From the NCBI RefSeq assembly GCF_001949145.1, contig NW_019091780.1:49401-66429 (forward strand): a stretch of 17,029 nt of DNA, in the 5' to 3' direction. The position numbers and the translations under genes were made by a program. Source of the DNA: Acanthaster planci. Its lineage: Eukaryota > Echinodermata > Asteroidea > Valvatida > Acanthasteridae. Below the pieces are notes generated by a model. It did no database searches. It was not told the origin of the DNA and saw nothing but the letters and a program-made list of their open reading frames with translations. Shown one piece after another: positions 1 through 9,312 of the stretch; position 1 is the stretch's first letter, and each line of letters opens with the position of its first letter.

Positions 1-290
1 TGATGTAAACTACACCCCAAATAAAAAGGGTCGGAAGTTTTATACTCCCCTAACCAGGACTGTTCAGGGAAACCCTGCTCCAATCTTTACCAGGGAGCAT
101 CAGCATTTCATTGGGGGTGCCTGCTTTAAATAGTGTATGTTGTTTTTCTGGCAGGGGGCACCGAAGAGGGGGGACATTGGGAATTCGTTGGGAGGGGGAC
201 ATGTGCCTCCTTGGGTACCCCCCCTCCCCATGGCTACATCACAGCTTTTTACATACAAACATATCTGCTTTTCAAAGGACACATTTGCAT

Positions 291-484
291 GTACATGCAC
301 AAGTTGGGAGTATAACTAAATTATTCTTCTGCCTTGATGTAGAAGTACCAGCATACAGATGAAAAAACTTGTGTAGAGCAAAATAGTACATGCACAAGTT
401 GGGAGTATAACTAAATTATTCTTCTGCCTTGATGTAGAAGTACCAGCATACAGATGAAAAAACTTGTGTAGAGCAAAATAGTAC
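291..484. repeat. Perfect 95-bp tandem duplication
   Basis: Bases 291-385 are repeated exactly in 386-480, and the next four bases (GTAC) match again. No mismatch was seen between the copies, so the duplication is recent or is an assembly artefact. It lies just downstream, on the minus strand, of a splice donor at 488, so it would fall in an intron of the SAM-domain gene. No coding potential is supported. Confidence 0.93.
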
Positions 485-488
485 TTAC

Positions 489-635
489 AGTGACCCAACC
501 TGATTAGTCAGGTTACTTGTCACTATCTGTACCAACTCCTTTCTTGTCGAGGTTGCGATTTCTTCTTTTTTCGAGCTCAGCAAGAATTTTGCCTCCATTC
601 TTGTGAGTACTAAGGATTGCACTGATGTTGTAATC
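489..635 (-). pseudogene. Exon following the SAM-domain exon, frame damaged
   Basis: On the minus strand this segment is bounded by a pyrimidine-rich acceptor (CCTCTCAG before base 635) and a consensus donor (GTAAGT from base 488 downward). It opens in phase 0 with DYNISAILSTHKNGGKIL and then changes frame at a run of six A near 564. Beyond the run, the helical stretch RKELVQIVTSNLTNQ reads in the next frame. One extra A in the run would explain this. The segment joins in phase with the upstream exon at 809-1113, so the two probably belong to one gene. The function of this part is unknown. Alternatives are a sequencing error in the A run or a decayed copy. Confidence 0.5.
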
Positions 636-808
636 CTGAGAGGAAATTCAAAATGGTAAAAAAGTTTTCAACAATCAGTTTGTAAATGTTATTTGGCTGT
701 GATTTGCTAACACTCAGCACAACAGATATGAAATTCTGTTATGCCTTCTTTACTCCAGTCAATCTACAATAACATGGGGTGATCAATAATTGTAAAATCT
801 CTCACTAC

Positions 809-1113
809 CTTGTGTGCTTTAATTAAAATTGTCTCCTATAAATCAGATACATGTACCGTAGGATCATTGCCACAAAATTTCAAGGAGAACTTGGGGCTGC
901 TGACATCTTCATTTGGCACTGTTGCACTAGATGTATCAGTAATTGCTGCACTGCTGCTGCTTCCGGAGACTAGAGTCTGTGGAGATTGGCCAAAACGATC
1001 ACTCTTCAGGGCTATCATCAACTTCCTCCTTTCACCGAAGAGGGTGAAGCCACATTCTTTGAAGTCCTCTTCTGTCATTGATGAGATGACCTCCTCACTG
1101 TCAATGCCATTTT
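809..1113 (-). pseudogene. SAM-domain exon, with an in-frame stop
   Basis: The minus-strand frame reads NGIDSEEVISSM, then TEEDFKECGFTLFGERRKL. This matches the C-terminal half of a sterile alpha motif (SAM) domain, where a conserved (E/D)DL/F..LG....G.R.K. pattern covers the last helices. A serine/threonine-rich linker follows. The exon is bounded by an acceptor AG before 1113 and a donor GT at 808-807 (AAG|GTAGTG). After two leading bases it holds exactly 101 codons and leaves phase 0 for the next exon. A TAG at 836-838 interrupts it nine codons before the donor, so either the gene is broken or it ends here. The first half of the SAM domain should lie on an upstream exon that I could not find. 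SAM domains mediate protein-protein or RNA contacts; the partner here is unknown. Confidence 0.6.
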
Positions 1114-1871
1114 CTTACAAAAAATAAAAATACAATAAATAAGAATTTCCAGTCAAATAATTGAGATGGGCAGTACAAATACTAAATAAAAATTAGTATT
1201 TGCAAATTATTCGCAGTAAACTAGGTGTGCAAATATCATTTCCTCTTTTGCCCTGATGGCAGCTAAGACTGCCATAATGCACTTTTAAAGAAAGTAAACT
1301 AAACTGATTAAAATTTTAAAATGGGACGGTCTATCTGAAAATTCACGTACATGTGTGCCCTTTTCTAGATGTCCCTGCTGTTTTTTGAATGATACCTATG
1401 AATTCAGCTTGCAAGTGTTTTCAACATATTCAAACACAATAAGGTGCATATGCCCCCTAATTATGAAAGGCTTTATTAAAATTTTGCAGTTCCTGCAGCT
1501 CCCAAAATTTGTTTACCAAATTGAAAACCATGATTTGCTACATGTGTGTTACGTGTTTTTCAACCGATTAGTAGTGTTTCTAAATGTTTAAAGAGCATAT
1601 TATGTGAGATCATGGGTGTCCCGGCTGGCACTGCATGCACTTCAGCAATGCTGGCAATGCCTTTTGCATGAAACAATTCTTTAAATGTCTTCTAACTGCA
1701 TGGAAATTAAATGCAAAATACATGCATGTGCTTCCTGCTGGCAATCTTCCATGCACGGACAAGAAAATAAAATTTAAGATTTTTAAGATTTGGACCAAAA
1801 AATATATTTGCATGCTCATATTTTTACCTCTTTTTTTGGTTGGGTGATGGTTCTTCCTAGCTGCCATCCTA
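1114..1871. other. AT-rich non-coding stretch
   Basis: No supported gene, RNA or repeat was seen. The short open frames here have no recognisable motif and no splice context. The segment may be intron of the SAM gene or the 3' flank of the zinc-finger gene. Confidence 0.5.
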
Positions 1872-4376
1872 TTAATACGCAATATATCGGAGCTGAATGT
1901 ATGTGTTGCTGTCTTCCTTACTCAGGGTGTGTAATCCAGAATACGGGAGAAAATGTTGAAGGTCACCAGCCTTGATAATACTGAATGCAGGGGGATTATG
2001 AACTATCACTGGGTACGAATGTAAGTGTGGAACAAAATCTCCAGTTGAACATCTTTTTATCAGGAAATGTGCCTCCTGTTCACCATGTAATCCCACTAGC
2101 ACAGACGAAATTAGCCCAAATGTAGGCACATGGTCATCATCATCAGAGACATCAACAACGATATACAAGTTTGATCTGTACGCAGTTCCAAATATTTCAA
2201 CTTCGTTGGCAACAAACACTTGTGCTATATCCAGTCCCAGTTCTTGTACAGCCAGACCACCTTCAAGGTTTTCTACTCTAACAGTCCCACCACTAGAACA
2301 CTTGAATCTTGTGCTGATTCCACTCTGCCATGTAGCACAATGATGAAGTTGTATCTTGGCGGCAACTGACTTGCAAATGTTCCTAAAATTTGCATTTACA
2401 TGCCCTATCTTCTTGCTGAAAGCATTCTTTGCTTCGTATTTGAAGCACGATGCATTTCCCAAAGGCCCGGTTCTTAGAATACATGTTGCATAGTGTATCA
2501 TGTGGTGGTGCTTGTTGATTAAGTTGATGTCTGGGAATAATTCTTTGAAATGAGCATGATGCTGAACAATTAAATGTTTCAGATAGTAGACATGGGATTT
2601 GCGAACAGGAACAGCAAGAACAATCTCAGTACATCTCAATAATAGTAAGATCAACTCATAGTAGCGATTTCCCACAGGCACCTGATCTCCAATAAGAAAA
2701 GGAAACATTCTTAGAAGGCAGGCCATCTGTGCTGCTTTTTGCCCTAGTTTGTGATCACCTTCATTCTGTAGTCCTGGTCTTGTAAGGTTGACACTTGGTT
2801 TGTTCTTCCTCTCCATGAATGGATATGCAAAACTTTTCACCCGTGCATTGAATTGATCCACTGTCATAACATTGTCTACTAATAACAGCTGTCTAAGAAC
2901 AAGCTTTACTTCAAATGGTGCCACACCCTCAAAGATGTCGTGCATTACATCAAAATTACAGTTTGTTGTAACATGGAAGTAACGGAGCTCATTTAAACAA
3001 CACTTCCCTCTTACTCCTGTGACAGAATTGCCATTTGGCAGTTGAGCTGCTTCATCTGCATGCCTATCATGAGATTCTATATTGCGCAACTCAAACTTTT
3101 CTTCCAGAAATTGTGTCTGGGCAGTTTCTCTCGAACAGAGACACATCCGGCAAAAATGGTTAGCCGAAGGACTAAGAAAATTGAAAACATCATGCACTGC
3201 AACAGAGTCACCAACGACACGAGTAAGGGCAGCTCGGATGCACATTGGTCCACAATCTTTCACTTCAACCATACAACCCATATCTGACTCAAGCTGATGT
3301 AGTTCATCCTTTAACTGCTTCAATATTGGTTCAAACCCATATGTCTTCAGGTCAAGAGAATGACATACTGCCACCAAGTGAATAGACTGCATGTCTCTGT
3401 TGTACACCTTGGGCAAATTCTCAATACTGAAATAAAATAACCCTAACTTGTGAATCACTCTTTTTGAGCCTAGTGGGTTTGCTACCTCTACATCATCATA
3501 ATAGAGTTGGATCCTTAATGTGTCTGGGTGGCCATCAAACCCTCCTTGTTCAATAAACTGTTGTCCATCCTTATGGGAAGCCAGAAATCCTTCTTCAGTA
3601 GTCTCCTCACTTTCTAACAAAGCTCGAAGTGACGGAGATGACAGAATGGCTGTTAATGTTTGTATTACTGATACATATTGAAATGTCTCTGTTACAAGTT
3701 TTTGTTGTACAGTGCCAGTATTTTTATCTACAAACTGGTCATACCTGGTTCCAAGAGCTATGGCTTTTGAGGGAACTAACTGACAGTGTTCCAGGAAGAA
3801 TTTGTTTTGTTGGTCAACTGTTTCTAACCCTTCAAATGGATTTGAAACCAGGTCAAATTTTGCCAGAAGTTCTTGGACATCATCTGAATTAACATCCACG
3901 TTTTTTTCACCTAGTAATTTTAAAACTTGATCTTTCAGAACTCCTATGTTTTCCGTCATCAATGATTGCGTTGTGTTTATGTAAGCATTAACAGATGTAA
4001 GGGTGGTGCTTGCATGTCCTCTCATATGCAAAATGAATGATGCAGCCTTTTGTTTAAGCACATTCAAGTTAATATCAGGAATCTCTTCAACTTCAACATG
4101 AACCATATCTTCAGCATCTTCATCACTTTCCTCACTTGAAAGGTCACTGACTACCCGTTCTTCGACAACAGGTGGCGGTGCAACAATTCCAACATTCTGG
4201 TGGTGGCGTTTTATGTGACGAAGAAGTGAATTTACCAATTTAAATGTTTGTCGACATCCTTCTTGACCGCATATTAAGTCATTGTAGTCACCCAAATAAT
4301 GAAAGTTACGCAGATGTAAGGCAAGCTTTCTTGAATCTTTAAAGTGATGTTTGCATTTGAAGCATGAGAGTGGCAT
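1872..4376 (-). CDS. C2H2 zinc-finger, transposase-like protein (834 aa)
   Basis: This is one uninterrupted, intronless frame from ATG 4374-4376 to TAA 1872-1874. Two C2H2 zinc fingers open the protein: CFKCKHHF...LHLRNFH (residues about 5-26) and CGQEGCRQTF...LLRHIKRHH (about 36-59). An acidic serine-rich linker follows (about 75-100). The body resembles the large transposase-like proteins expanded in cnidarian, echinoderm and fish genomes. It has an acidic pair in LYYDDVEVANPLGS (about 291-304), a CxxC-type cluster (FCRMCLC, about 408-414), DVMHDIFEGV (about 476-485), IGDQVP (about 562), KHHHMIHY (about 622-629) and FKYEAKN (about 645-651). The DVMHD...EGV and H..Y...FEAK arrangement recalls KDZ and CACTA (Transposase_21-like) enzymes, where such acidic residues form the RNase H-like active site. 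This assignment is inferred. No terminal inverted repeats were identified. The intact frame next to decayed genes suggests a young copy or selection on a domesticated gene. Confidence 0.85.
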   Translation of the reverse strand: MPLSCFKCKHHFKDSRKLALHLRNFHYLGDYNDLICGQEGCRQTFKLVNSLLRHIKRHHQNVGIVAPPPVVEERVVSDLSSEESDEDAEDMVHVEVEEIPDINLNVLKQKAASFILHMRGHASTTLTSVNAYINTTQSLMTENIGVLKDQVLKLLGEKNVDVNSDDVQELLAKFDLVSNPFEGLETVDQQNKFFLEHCQLVPSKAIALGTRYDQFVDKNTGTVQQKLVTETFQYVSVIQTLTAILSSPSLRALLESEETTEEGFLASHKDGQQFIEQGGFDGHPDTLRIQLYYDDVEVANPLGSKRVIHKLGLFYFSIENLPKVYNRDMQSIHLVAVCHSLDLKTYGFEPILKQLKDELHQLESDMGCMVEVKDCGPMCIRAALTRVVGDSVAVHDVFNFLSPSANHFCRMCLCSRETAQTQFLEEKFELRNIESHDRHADEAAQLPNGNSVTGVRGKCCLNELRYFHVTTNCNFDVMHDIFEGVAPFEVKLVLRQLLLVDNVMTVDQFNARVKSFAYPFMERKNKPSVNLTRPGLQNEGDHKLGQKAAQMACLLRMFPFLIGDQVPVGNRYYELILLLLRCTEIVLAVPVRKSHVYYLKHLIVQHHAHFKELFPDINLINKHHHMIHYATCILRTGPLGNASCFKYEAKNAFSKKIGHVNANFRNICKSVAAKIQLHHCATWQSGISTRFKCSSGGTVRVENLEGGLAVQELGLDIAQVFVANEVEIFGTAYRSNLYIVVDVSDDDDHVPTFGLISSVLVGLHGEQEAHFLIKRCSTGDFVPHLHSYPVIVHNPPAFSIIKAGDLQHFLPYSGLHTLSKEDSNTYIQLRYIAY

Positions 4377-5279
4377 ATCTGTAAGCTCTGTTCAGTAACC
4401 AGTAGTGACAACTTCTCCTGGCTTATTTTTTCCAAACGAACGTGTCCAGTAGTTCTTTCTTCCTATGTTACTGTTGAATAAAAAAGGACAAGATTTGGGC
4501 TGATGCAATTTGTTTTTAAGTATGTGGGAGTTCAATGGTGCAACGAAAGATGATACAGGTTTTCTTTTTTTTTTTACAATTTTGGTCCCTATATAGGCCC
4601 AGTCTATATTTCTTGTGCTTTCTCCCCTTCACTGCACACACCATAAACAAAGTCTATTACAAGTTCATGTACATGGTGATGACCAAAACCAAATGCCAGA
4701 ATTAAACTGTGTATGGGTGTTTTTTGTTTTGTTTTGTTTTTTTTTTTTTTGAGAGGGCAAATTTCATTTGATCAGACAAATTTCAGTGCATTTTTTTTTG
4801 CCAGAATCCAAGAATGAATTGCAGATCTAGGTTGGAAAAAACCACCTGCATCGTTCTGTGATGTGCCATGGGAAAACTAAATGTGACGTGATTTGGGAGA
4901 ACCATCTGAATTGTGCAAAGAATTAGGTTTTAAAAGTTACAATGCCACATGTTTATAGCATCAATTGGATTTTAATATTCACCAACGTCAGTACAGCATG
5001 GCGTTTGTTAAGGCCACTTTTTTTTCAATGGAAAAACAAATGGACGAAACACACTTTTATACTGTACATGTCCTTTGATTAGTGTACTCGTGCACTGTTA
5101 CCATGGTATGCCGTTGTTTTCATCTGTTGCCAACTGCATGCATAAGGCCATTTTCCCAGCCTATAGCCCAAGGTGTTGCGTATAACCTAATGTTACGTGT
5201 GGGCCCAGGCCTATACCTGTATACAGGCTAGGCATATAATAGGCCTGTCACGTAACTGTCTCTGACGTTACCCTTACCC
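4377..5279. other. Non-coding region with T-rich tracts
   Basis: No gene is supported. Poly-T stretches occur at about 4561-4576 and in a TTTTG-type run at about 4718-4751. The segment is upstream of the zinc-finger gene and could hold its promoter, but no convincing core element was seen. Confidence 0.5.
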
Positions 5280-5980
5280 TAGACCCAGACTAGGGCCAGT
5301 CTACTTCTATTCCTATATCACGTCTATTGCAAAATTGGGGGCATACAGGCCCATGCCTACTTCTTTATGAACTTCACGTCTCTCAAGCTGAGGGCATTAA
5401 CTCACCCAAGAAAATCAGAAATCCACTATTTCAGCGCATCTCCAGCCCTTCCTTTTTCGTGAAATTTTGGCCTCAGTATTTCTCACGTCCTGACTCTATC
5501 TGCCCCACCGTACTGCAGTGATGCACTCCCTCTGAAAATAATTCCAGGCATGCACAGATATATTTCAATGTTGACCGCTTCGGTAGCTGTTTGCGGATTA
5601 CAAAAGGTGGGTCGCGTAGTAGTGTTGAAACCTCACCCGGCCGACCCACTTTTTGTAATCTGCAAACAGCTGCCAAAAAATTACAGGTCAGCATCAAAGT
5701 GCACTTGCGCATGGAGTACGTTGCTGCAGTAGGCATGGTAGGCCTATTAATGAATGGCAGAGTAGGGATCGACACGAGAAATAGAGGTCTAACACTAAAT
5801 TTCACAAAAAGGAAGAGCTCGAGACGTCCCGAAATTGTGGATTTCTGATTTCCTTCAGTGAGTTAGCCTAATGGCTCTTAACTTAAGAGATTTCAGGATG
5901 GGGTCCATAACTTAAGAATTTTTTTCTGCACTCCCAATTTTGCTATTGATGTGAGTAGGCTATAGGCCTATATAGGGCCA
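5280..5980. repeat. Large imperfect palindrome (fold-back element)
   Basis: The two halves are diverged reverse complements about a centre near 5628. Matched pairs include AAATCAGAAATCCAC (5413-5427) with its complement near 5830-5847, CTTCCTTTTTCGTGAAAT (about 5449-5466) with TTCACAAAAAGGAAG near 5801-5815, and GCAAAATTGGG (about 5328) with CCCAATTTTGC near 5933. Many short indels separate the matches. The arms are roughly 300 bases each with almost no spacer. This may be a fold-back or MITE-like element; a decayed inverted duplication is the alternative. No target-site duplication was found. Confidence 0.75.
5585..5671. repeat. Central hairpin of the palindrome
   Basis: The left arm begins AGCTGTTTGCGGATTACAAA (5585-5604) and the right arm is its near-exact reverse complement, ending CTGCAAACAGCT at 5671. 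The stem is about 31 bp with a few mismatches and the loop about 25 bases. It is the best conserved part of the larger palindrome. Confidence 0.85.
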
Positions 5981-6450
5981 AGGTATACGGGAGTACAGGA
6001 TACAGGACTAGCCTTGTAGGCCTAGTATCTGTGCATGGCTACCCTTCCCCGGCCAAGCAACTCAGGCCCACTGGACTAGCCTATAGGCCTAGGGCCTGAC
6101 GTTACTCAAGTTAGCCTATATAGGGCAGGCATGATAGGTAATGCAACAGTTGTTAGGCCATATTTTTAGGCCCTAATTATTAAGGCTATAGGCCTAGGCA
6201 TGATAGGCCTAGGGCCTAGGCTCAGGCCAACATCGTGTTTGAACTAAAGGTCCGGAATTGTTCTCTTTTAATGGATTAAACGCTACACATAAGGCAACAT
6301 AGGCTACAAAATACACAAAACCAAGGTCTAAACAACGACATTCCAGCACAGTTTACGCGCGGCGTAGGCCTTGGTCTAATGTTAACACTTGCCTGCACGT
6401 TAGCCCTCTTCGGCCGGCAGGCGCGGCCAACCCCAAGTTAGNTTCACGAG

Positions 6451-6721
6451 ATGAAAAAAAAGATTAGATCGCATACGTCTACAAAATTGGAAGAAAATAA
6501 AGAAAGCTCGCGAAGCAAGCAAGAATTTGAACGTCAAGTCAACGAAAGAGCAGAAGCGCTAGCCAACGAACGAGCAGCGGTTTTAAAAAGAAAAATCTTA
6601 TGAAAAAACTTGGCGAGTAAGTTTTACAAAGTCGGTTGAGTACAAGCGTAGCGGGCACGACCGGAGCGAGTACGAAGAGAATCCACCCACTTATCGAGAA
6701 GCGACTATTCCCACGGCGTAA
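6451..6721 (+). pseudogene. PPTY-motif, coiled-coil protein fragment of the Polinton-like element
   Basis: A frame starting MKKKIRSHTSTKLEE at ATG 6451 is charged and coiled-coil-like (ERQVNERAEALANERAA) and meets TGA at 6601-6603. Beyond it the same frame reads KNLASKFYKVG. After a one-base shift near 6636 the frame continues EYKRSGHDRSEYEENPPTY and ends with TAA at 6719-6721. The PPTY is a PPxY late-domain motif, known in other viruses to recruit Nedd4-type ubiquitin ligases for budding; that role here is inferred. The frame stays open upstream to the N at 6442, so the true 5' end may be missing. I do not recognise the family. The next plus-strand gene starts 29 bases downstream. Confidence 0.45.
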
Positions 6722-6750
6722 AGATTATTTTTAAAATTCTTTTAAAATAA

Positions 6751-7855
6751 ATGGGAGGCAATTTTAGTAGTCTAAATATTAAACGAAGACAATTCATTTA
6801 CAGCCGAGTTTCCAAATTTAACGCACGCGTATAAATTACCGAGAGTAACCACGGATGAAGCGGTCAATAGGTGGTCTGCTGAGGCGATATCGTTTTACCA
6901 AAATCAATTTAATTTCGCGGTCTATTGCGCGACGACGGCCTGCGGTGTGGGTTTTGATCTGCTGTCCGACCCTTATCCATACGTCTCGGCTTTATTTAAC
7001 TTTCACGTGTATTACACCGTACGGAAAATATTTTACGACTGCGTGATGCCCATTCCAAGCGACGACGTATTTGACGCGTTACACAATAATTATGACCATC
7101 GGAAGTTTACTGACACGTGCCTTTTATACGGAGTAGACCCGAATAAATCTTAAAAACAAACAAAAGACACTTTGTCAAACGGATTAGGCACAGCTTACTA
7201 CTACGACAATGGATACGTACCCGTTCCGGGTAAAAACTACGACGCGCACGACTTACACGTGACCAACGGTAAATATGCGGGATCGAAGTGGGACTTCGTT
7301 CCTAAAAAGTCTCGTTTGACGGATGTGGGAATCACCAAGGTAAACAAATCAATTCGAGCTTACGTCTACGCATTACGAGGGGCACAGGTGCAGACCAAGA
7401 CCAGCGTTTTGGCCACCGGCACCGGATTAGACGCGTGACGGCAATTTATTACGATCGTGGAATCTTTAATTCATTCGGGTCCCGATCTCGAACAGTCGAT
7501 CGACCAATATCAAGATTCGTTACAGTACGCAAAAACGCCGTTGAACTTCGTAGTTGCCCCAGGTTTGTACCTGGTGCCCTCGGACATGGACTTACGCATC
7601 GGTACGTTTGAGGGATACAACAATAATTTACAAGTCGCGACTGAGGATATGAAGACTGGGTACGTACCAAGTTTGAATAACGGTACGAGCAGAGCGAGTA
7701 CGAGTACTGGCAAAGAGGAATTACCAGAACCGGCAGTGTTACTGAGAAAGCAACCAAAGCCTTTAGACGCCCACAACGAAGAAAAACTATCATTAACCGT
7801 TGGAGCTGTTGCAGTGGGTGTCGTTGGGTTTATGTTATACAAGGTTTTCACTTAA
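6751..7855 (+). pseudogene. Candidate minor capsid (penton-like) protein with N-terminal MGG, broken
   Basis: The start at 6751 reads MGGNFSS, which fits an N-myristoylation signal (glycine 2, serine at 6-7). That frame ends at TAA 6832-6834. An overlapping frame, entered somewhere in about 6780-6834, then carries the rest to the stop at 7853-7855. It is interrupted in frame by TAA 7151-7153 and TGA 7436-7438. The total is about 368 codons. A hydrophobic helix near the C-terminus (LTVGAVAVGVVGFMLYKVF) could be a membrane anchor. Serine/threonine- and proline-containing linkers precede it. Size, position and orientation fit a structural gene of Polinton/adintovirus elements, most likely the minor capsid or penton-type protein, but I recognise no diagnostic motif. 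Both internal stops are one transition away from sense codons (CAA, CGA), as expected for decay after insertion. Confidence 0.55.
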
Positions 7856-7876
7856 ACGGTTTGAATTAGAGCAAAA

Positions 7877-7908
7877 AAAAATTCACCCCAAATTTGGGAT
7901 GAATTTTT
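7877..7908. terminator. Hairpin between convergent genes
   Basis: The arm AAAAATTCACCCCAAA (7877-7892) is followed without a spacer by its reverse complement, with one mismatch (7893-7908). It lies in the 77-base gap between the plus-strand gene ending at 7855 and the minus-strand gene ending at 7933. A minus-strand AATAAA (within AAAAATAAATAAAAATTC) overlaps its right side and could serve as a poly(A) signal. A role in ending transcription in both directions is inferred. Confidence 0.65.
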
Positions 7909-7932
7909 ATTTATTTTTCTTTTTTGTCCTAT

Positions 7933-9287
7933 TTACCCATTCTTTTGCACGTATGTCAAAAGCAGAACACCTGCGCCCACGAACAAGGTCCAAACGTGTT
8001 CCGCCACCCATCCGACCGCTTTACTCGCTACGTTAAAAAAACCAACTAAAAATGCTACCGATGATCCCGGGCAAAGCGTCTAAAGCCTTCAACCCAAGTT
8101 TCTTTAATACGTTTGCCAGGTTCCACAGTTGCCGTTTGATCCAATCGGTAATTCCTGGTTTGGAAGGAGGTTTAGGCGTTGGTTCAGGAGTTGGTTCAGG
8201 CGTTGGCCATTATACTACTAACGACGGTACTTACCGCTAAACCAAAGGCCGTTAAGATGCTCACGATTGTGACGCCTTGTTCTCTAAATAAAATATTAAT
8301 TCGTTCGCGTAGTGTCAAATCCTAATTCATGATCTTTTCGATCGTTTCCTTGATGCGATTAATTTGGATTCTCAATTGATTGGTGTTTCTATTGATGACT
8401 TCTAATCTACCCCGTCTTTCGACTCGTAAGTTGTCCAATTGTCGTTGAAGTCCCGTACGTTCTTCTTCGGATGTCGCTTCTTCCAACTCGGCTTCCGAAT
8501 TGTTGAATTTTTGCGTCTAACTCATCTAATTTACCTTGATTTAAAATTAATTCTCCTTTTACCGTTTGTAACGATTTATCTAAAGCGACGAGTTCTCTGT
8601 AATTTAACCCTTCGGTTTGAACGTCTATGTCACGGGTGAGGTCTTCCACGATGTCGTTCGCTAGATCTGCTTCTTGGGGTATTTCTACCAATTCTATGCT
8701 CTCGGGATGAAGTTTCGCAAGTTTACGAGAGACCCGAGCAGCTTCTTCTTTTGTTTTCCGGAAACGTAATGACGCAAGCCTAAAACGCGTCTTATAAAAT
8801 CTGTGTTTGTTCTTTGTTTAATAGTACTTAGGCTAAGAAATTTACTATTATCGTTTTCTTGGGTTAAAAGAACTTTTTTGCCTTCAAACTTTACGTACAA
8901 GCGATCTTTACTATCTAAATTATCTTTAATTTCTGTTTCGTAACCAGTTTCTTTTTTGATAGCTGTGTAAAAATCGTTCACTTTAGATTCACGCAACAAT
9001 TGCCTAAGATCCATTAAGTTGACTTGTCTTGTTAGTTCTGTTTCGTGTAAAGGATCGACGTCTTTAATTGACTCGTTGTATCGCTTTTCGATCTCTAAGC
9101 CGCCATATATTTCATCTTCTTCGTCTGGCCCAACGTCAATAGGATGTGTAAAATTAGTGTCTTCTATAAAGGACGTTTCTTCTTGCGTTGTATCAAAGGT
9201 ATCGTCCCATTTTAAGTTATCTTGGTAGTTTATTTCTTGATTTTCCAAGAGAGGTATTTCCTCGGGCTCGAATCCTCCTTTTGCCAT
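7933..9287 (-). pseudogene. Long coiled-coil membrane protein typical of Polinton-like elements, multiply broken
   Basis: Minus-strand pieces in order appear to make one gene of about 450 codons. ATG 9287 opens an acidic N-terminus (MAKGGFEPEEIPLLENQE). After a frame change near 8760 comes EEAARVSRKLAKLHPES. A helical part follows (DELDAKIQ), then after another shift near 8505 a coiled coil (NSEAELEEATSEEERTGL) up to a TAG at 8322-8324. The same frame continues past the stop with REQGVTIVSILTAFGLAVS, a hydrophobic helix. A shift near 8205 leads to a PEPTPEPTPKPPSKPG linker, then LPGIIGSIFSWFF. A shift in a seven-T run near 8032 leads to SKAVGWVAEHVWTLFVGAG, ending at 7933-7935. The order coiled coil, hydrophobic helix, proline linker and C-terminal membrane helices matches an uncharacterised protein found in Polinton-type elements of invertebrates. 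Its role is unknown; a structural or membrane-active virion protein is a guess. The alternative is two genes separated at the TAG. Confidence 0.65.
8169..8206. repeat. 12-base tandem repeat coding the PEPT linker
   Basis: The unit GG(C/A)G(T)TGGTTCA recurs about three times on the plus strand. On the minus strand it encodes the PEPTPEPTP linker. Repeat slippage is a simple explanation for the frame change beside it. Confidence 0.6.
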
Positions 9288-9289
9288 TT

Positions 9290-9297
9290 CTTTTATA
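9290..9297 (-). promoter_or_regulatory. TATA box before the coiled-coil gene
   Basis: The minus-strand word TATAAAAG lies two bases before ATG 9287 (TATACTATAAAAGAAATGG). This is very close to the start codon, so transcripts beginning a usual distance downstream of TATA would start after this ATG; the distance is unusual. The same word occurs before 10048. Confidence 0.5.
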
Positions 9298-9312
9298 GTA
9301 TACGGTTTTTTT

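Larger units (their letters stand above)
5150..6240. repeat. Dispersed AGGCCTA / TATAGGCCTA palindromic repeats
   Basis: Short palindromic words such as AGGCCT, TAGGCCTA and CTATAGGCCTA recur many times, most densely at 5940-6240. The pattern is typical of simple, self-complementary repeat DNA in some deuterostome and fish genomes. It has no coding potential. It stops just before the viral-like block begins at 6443. Confidence 0.7.

Noticed and set aside
810-1127. 105-residue plus-strand open frame
   Set aside because: It is the antisense of the SAM-domain exon, which has a recognisable domain and splice sites.
3042-3892. Plus-strand open frames inside 1872-4376
   Set aside because: They are shadows of the long zinc-finger gene and have no motifs.
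5473-5848. Overlapping open frames of 85-110 residues on both strands
   Set aside because: They arise from the palindrome arms; both strands give similar sequence because of the inverted repeat.
7449-7851. Minus-strand open frames of 113-114 residues
   Set aside because: They are antisense to the candidate minor capsid gene and low in recognisable features.
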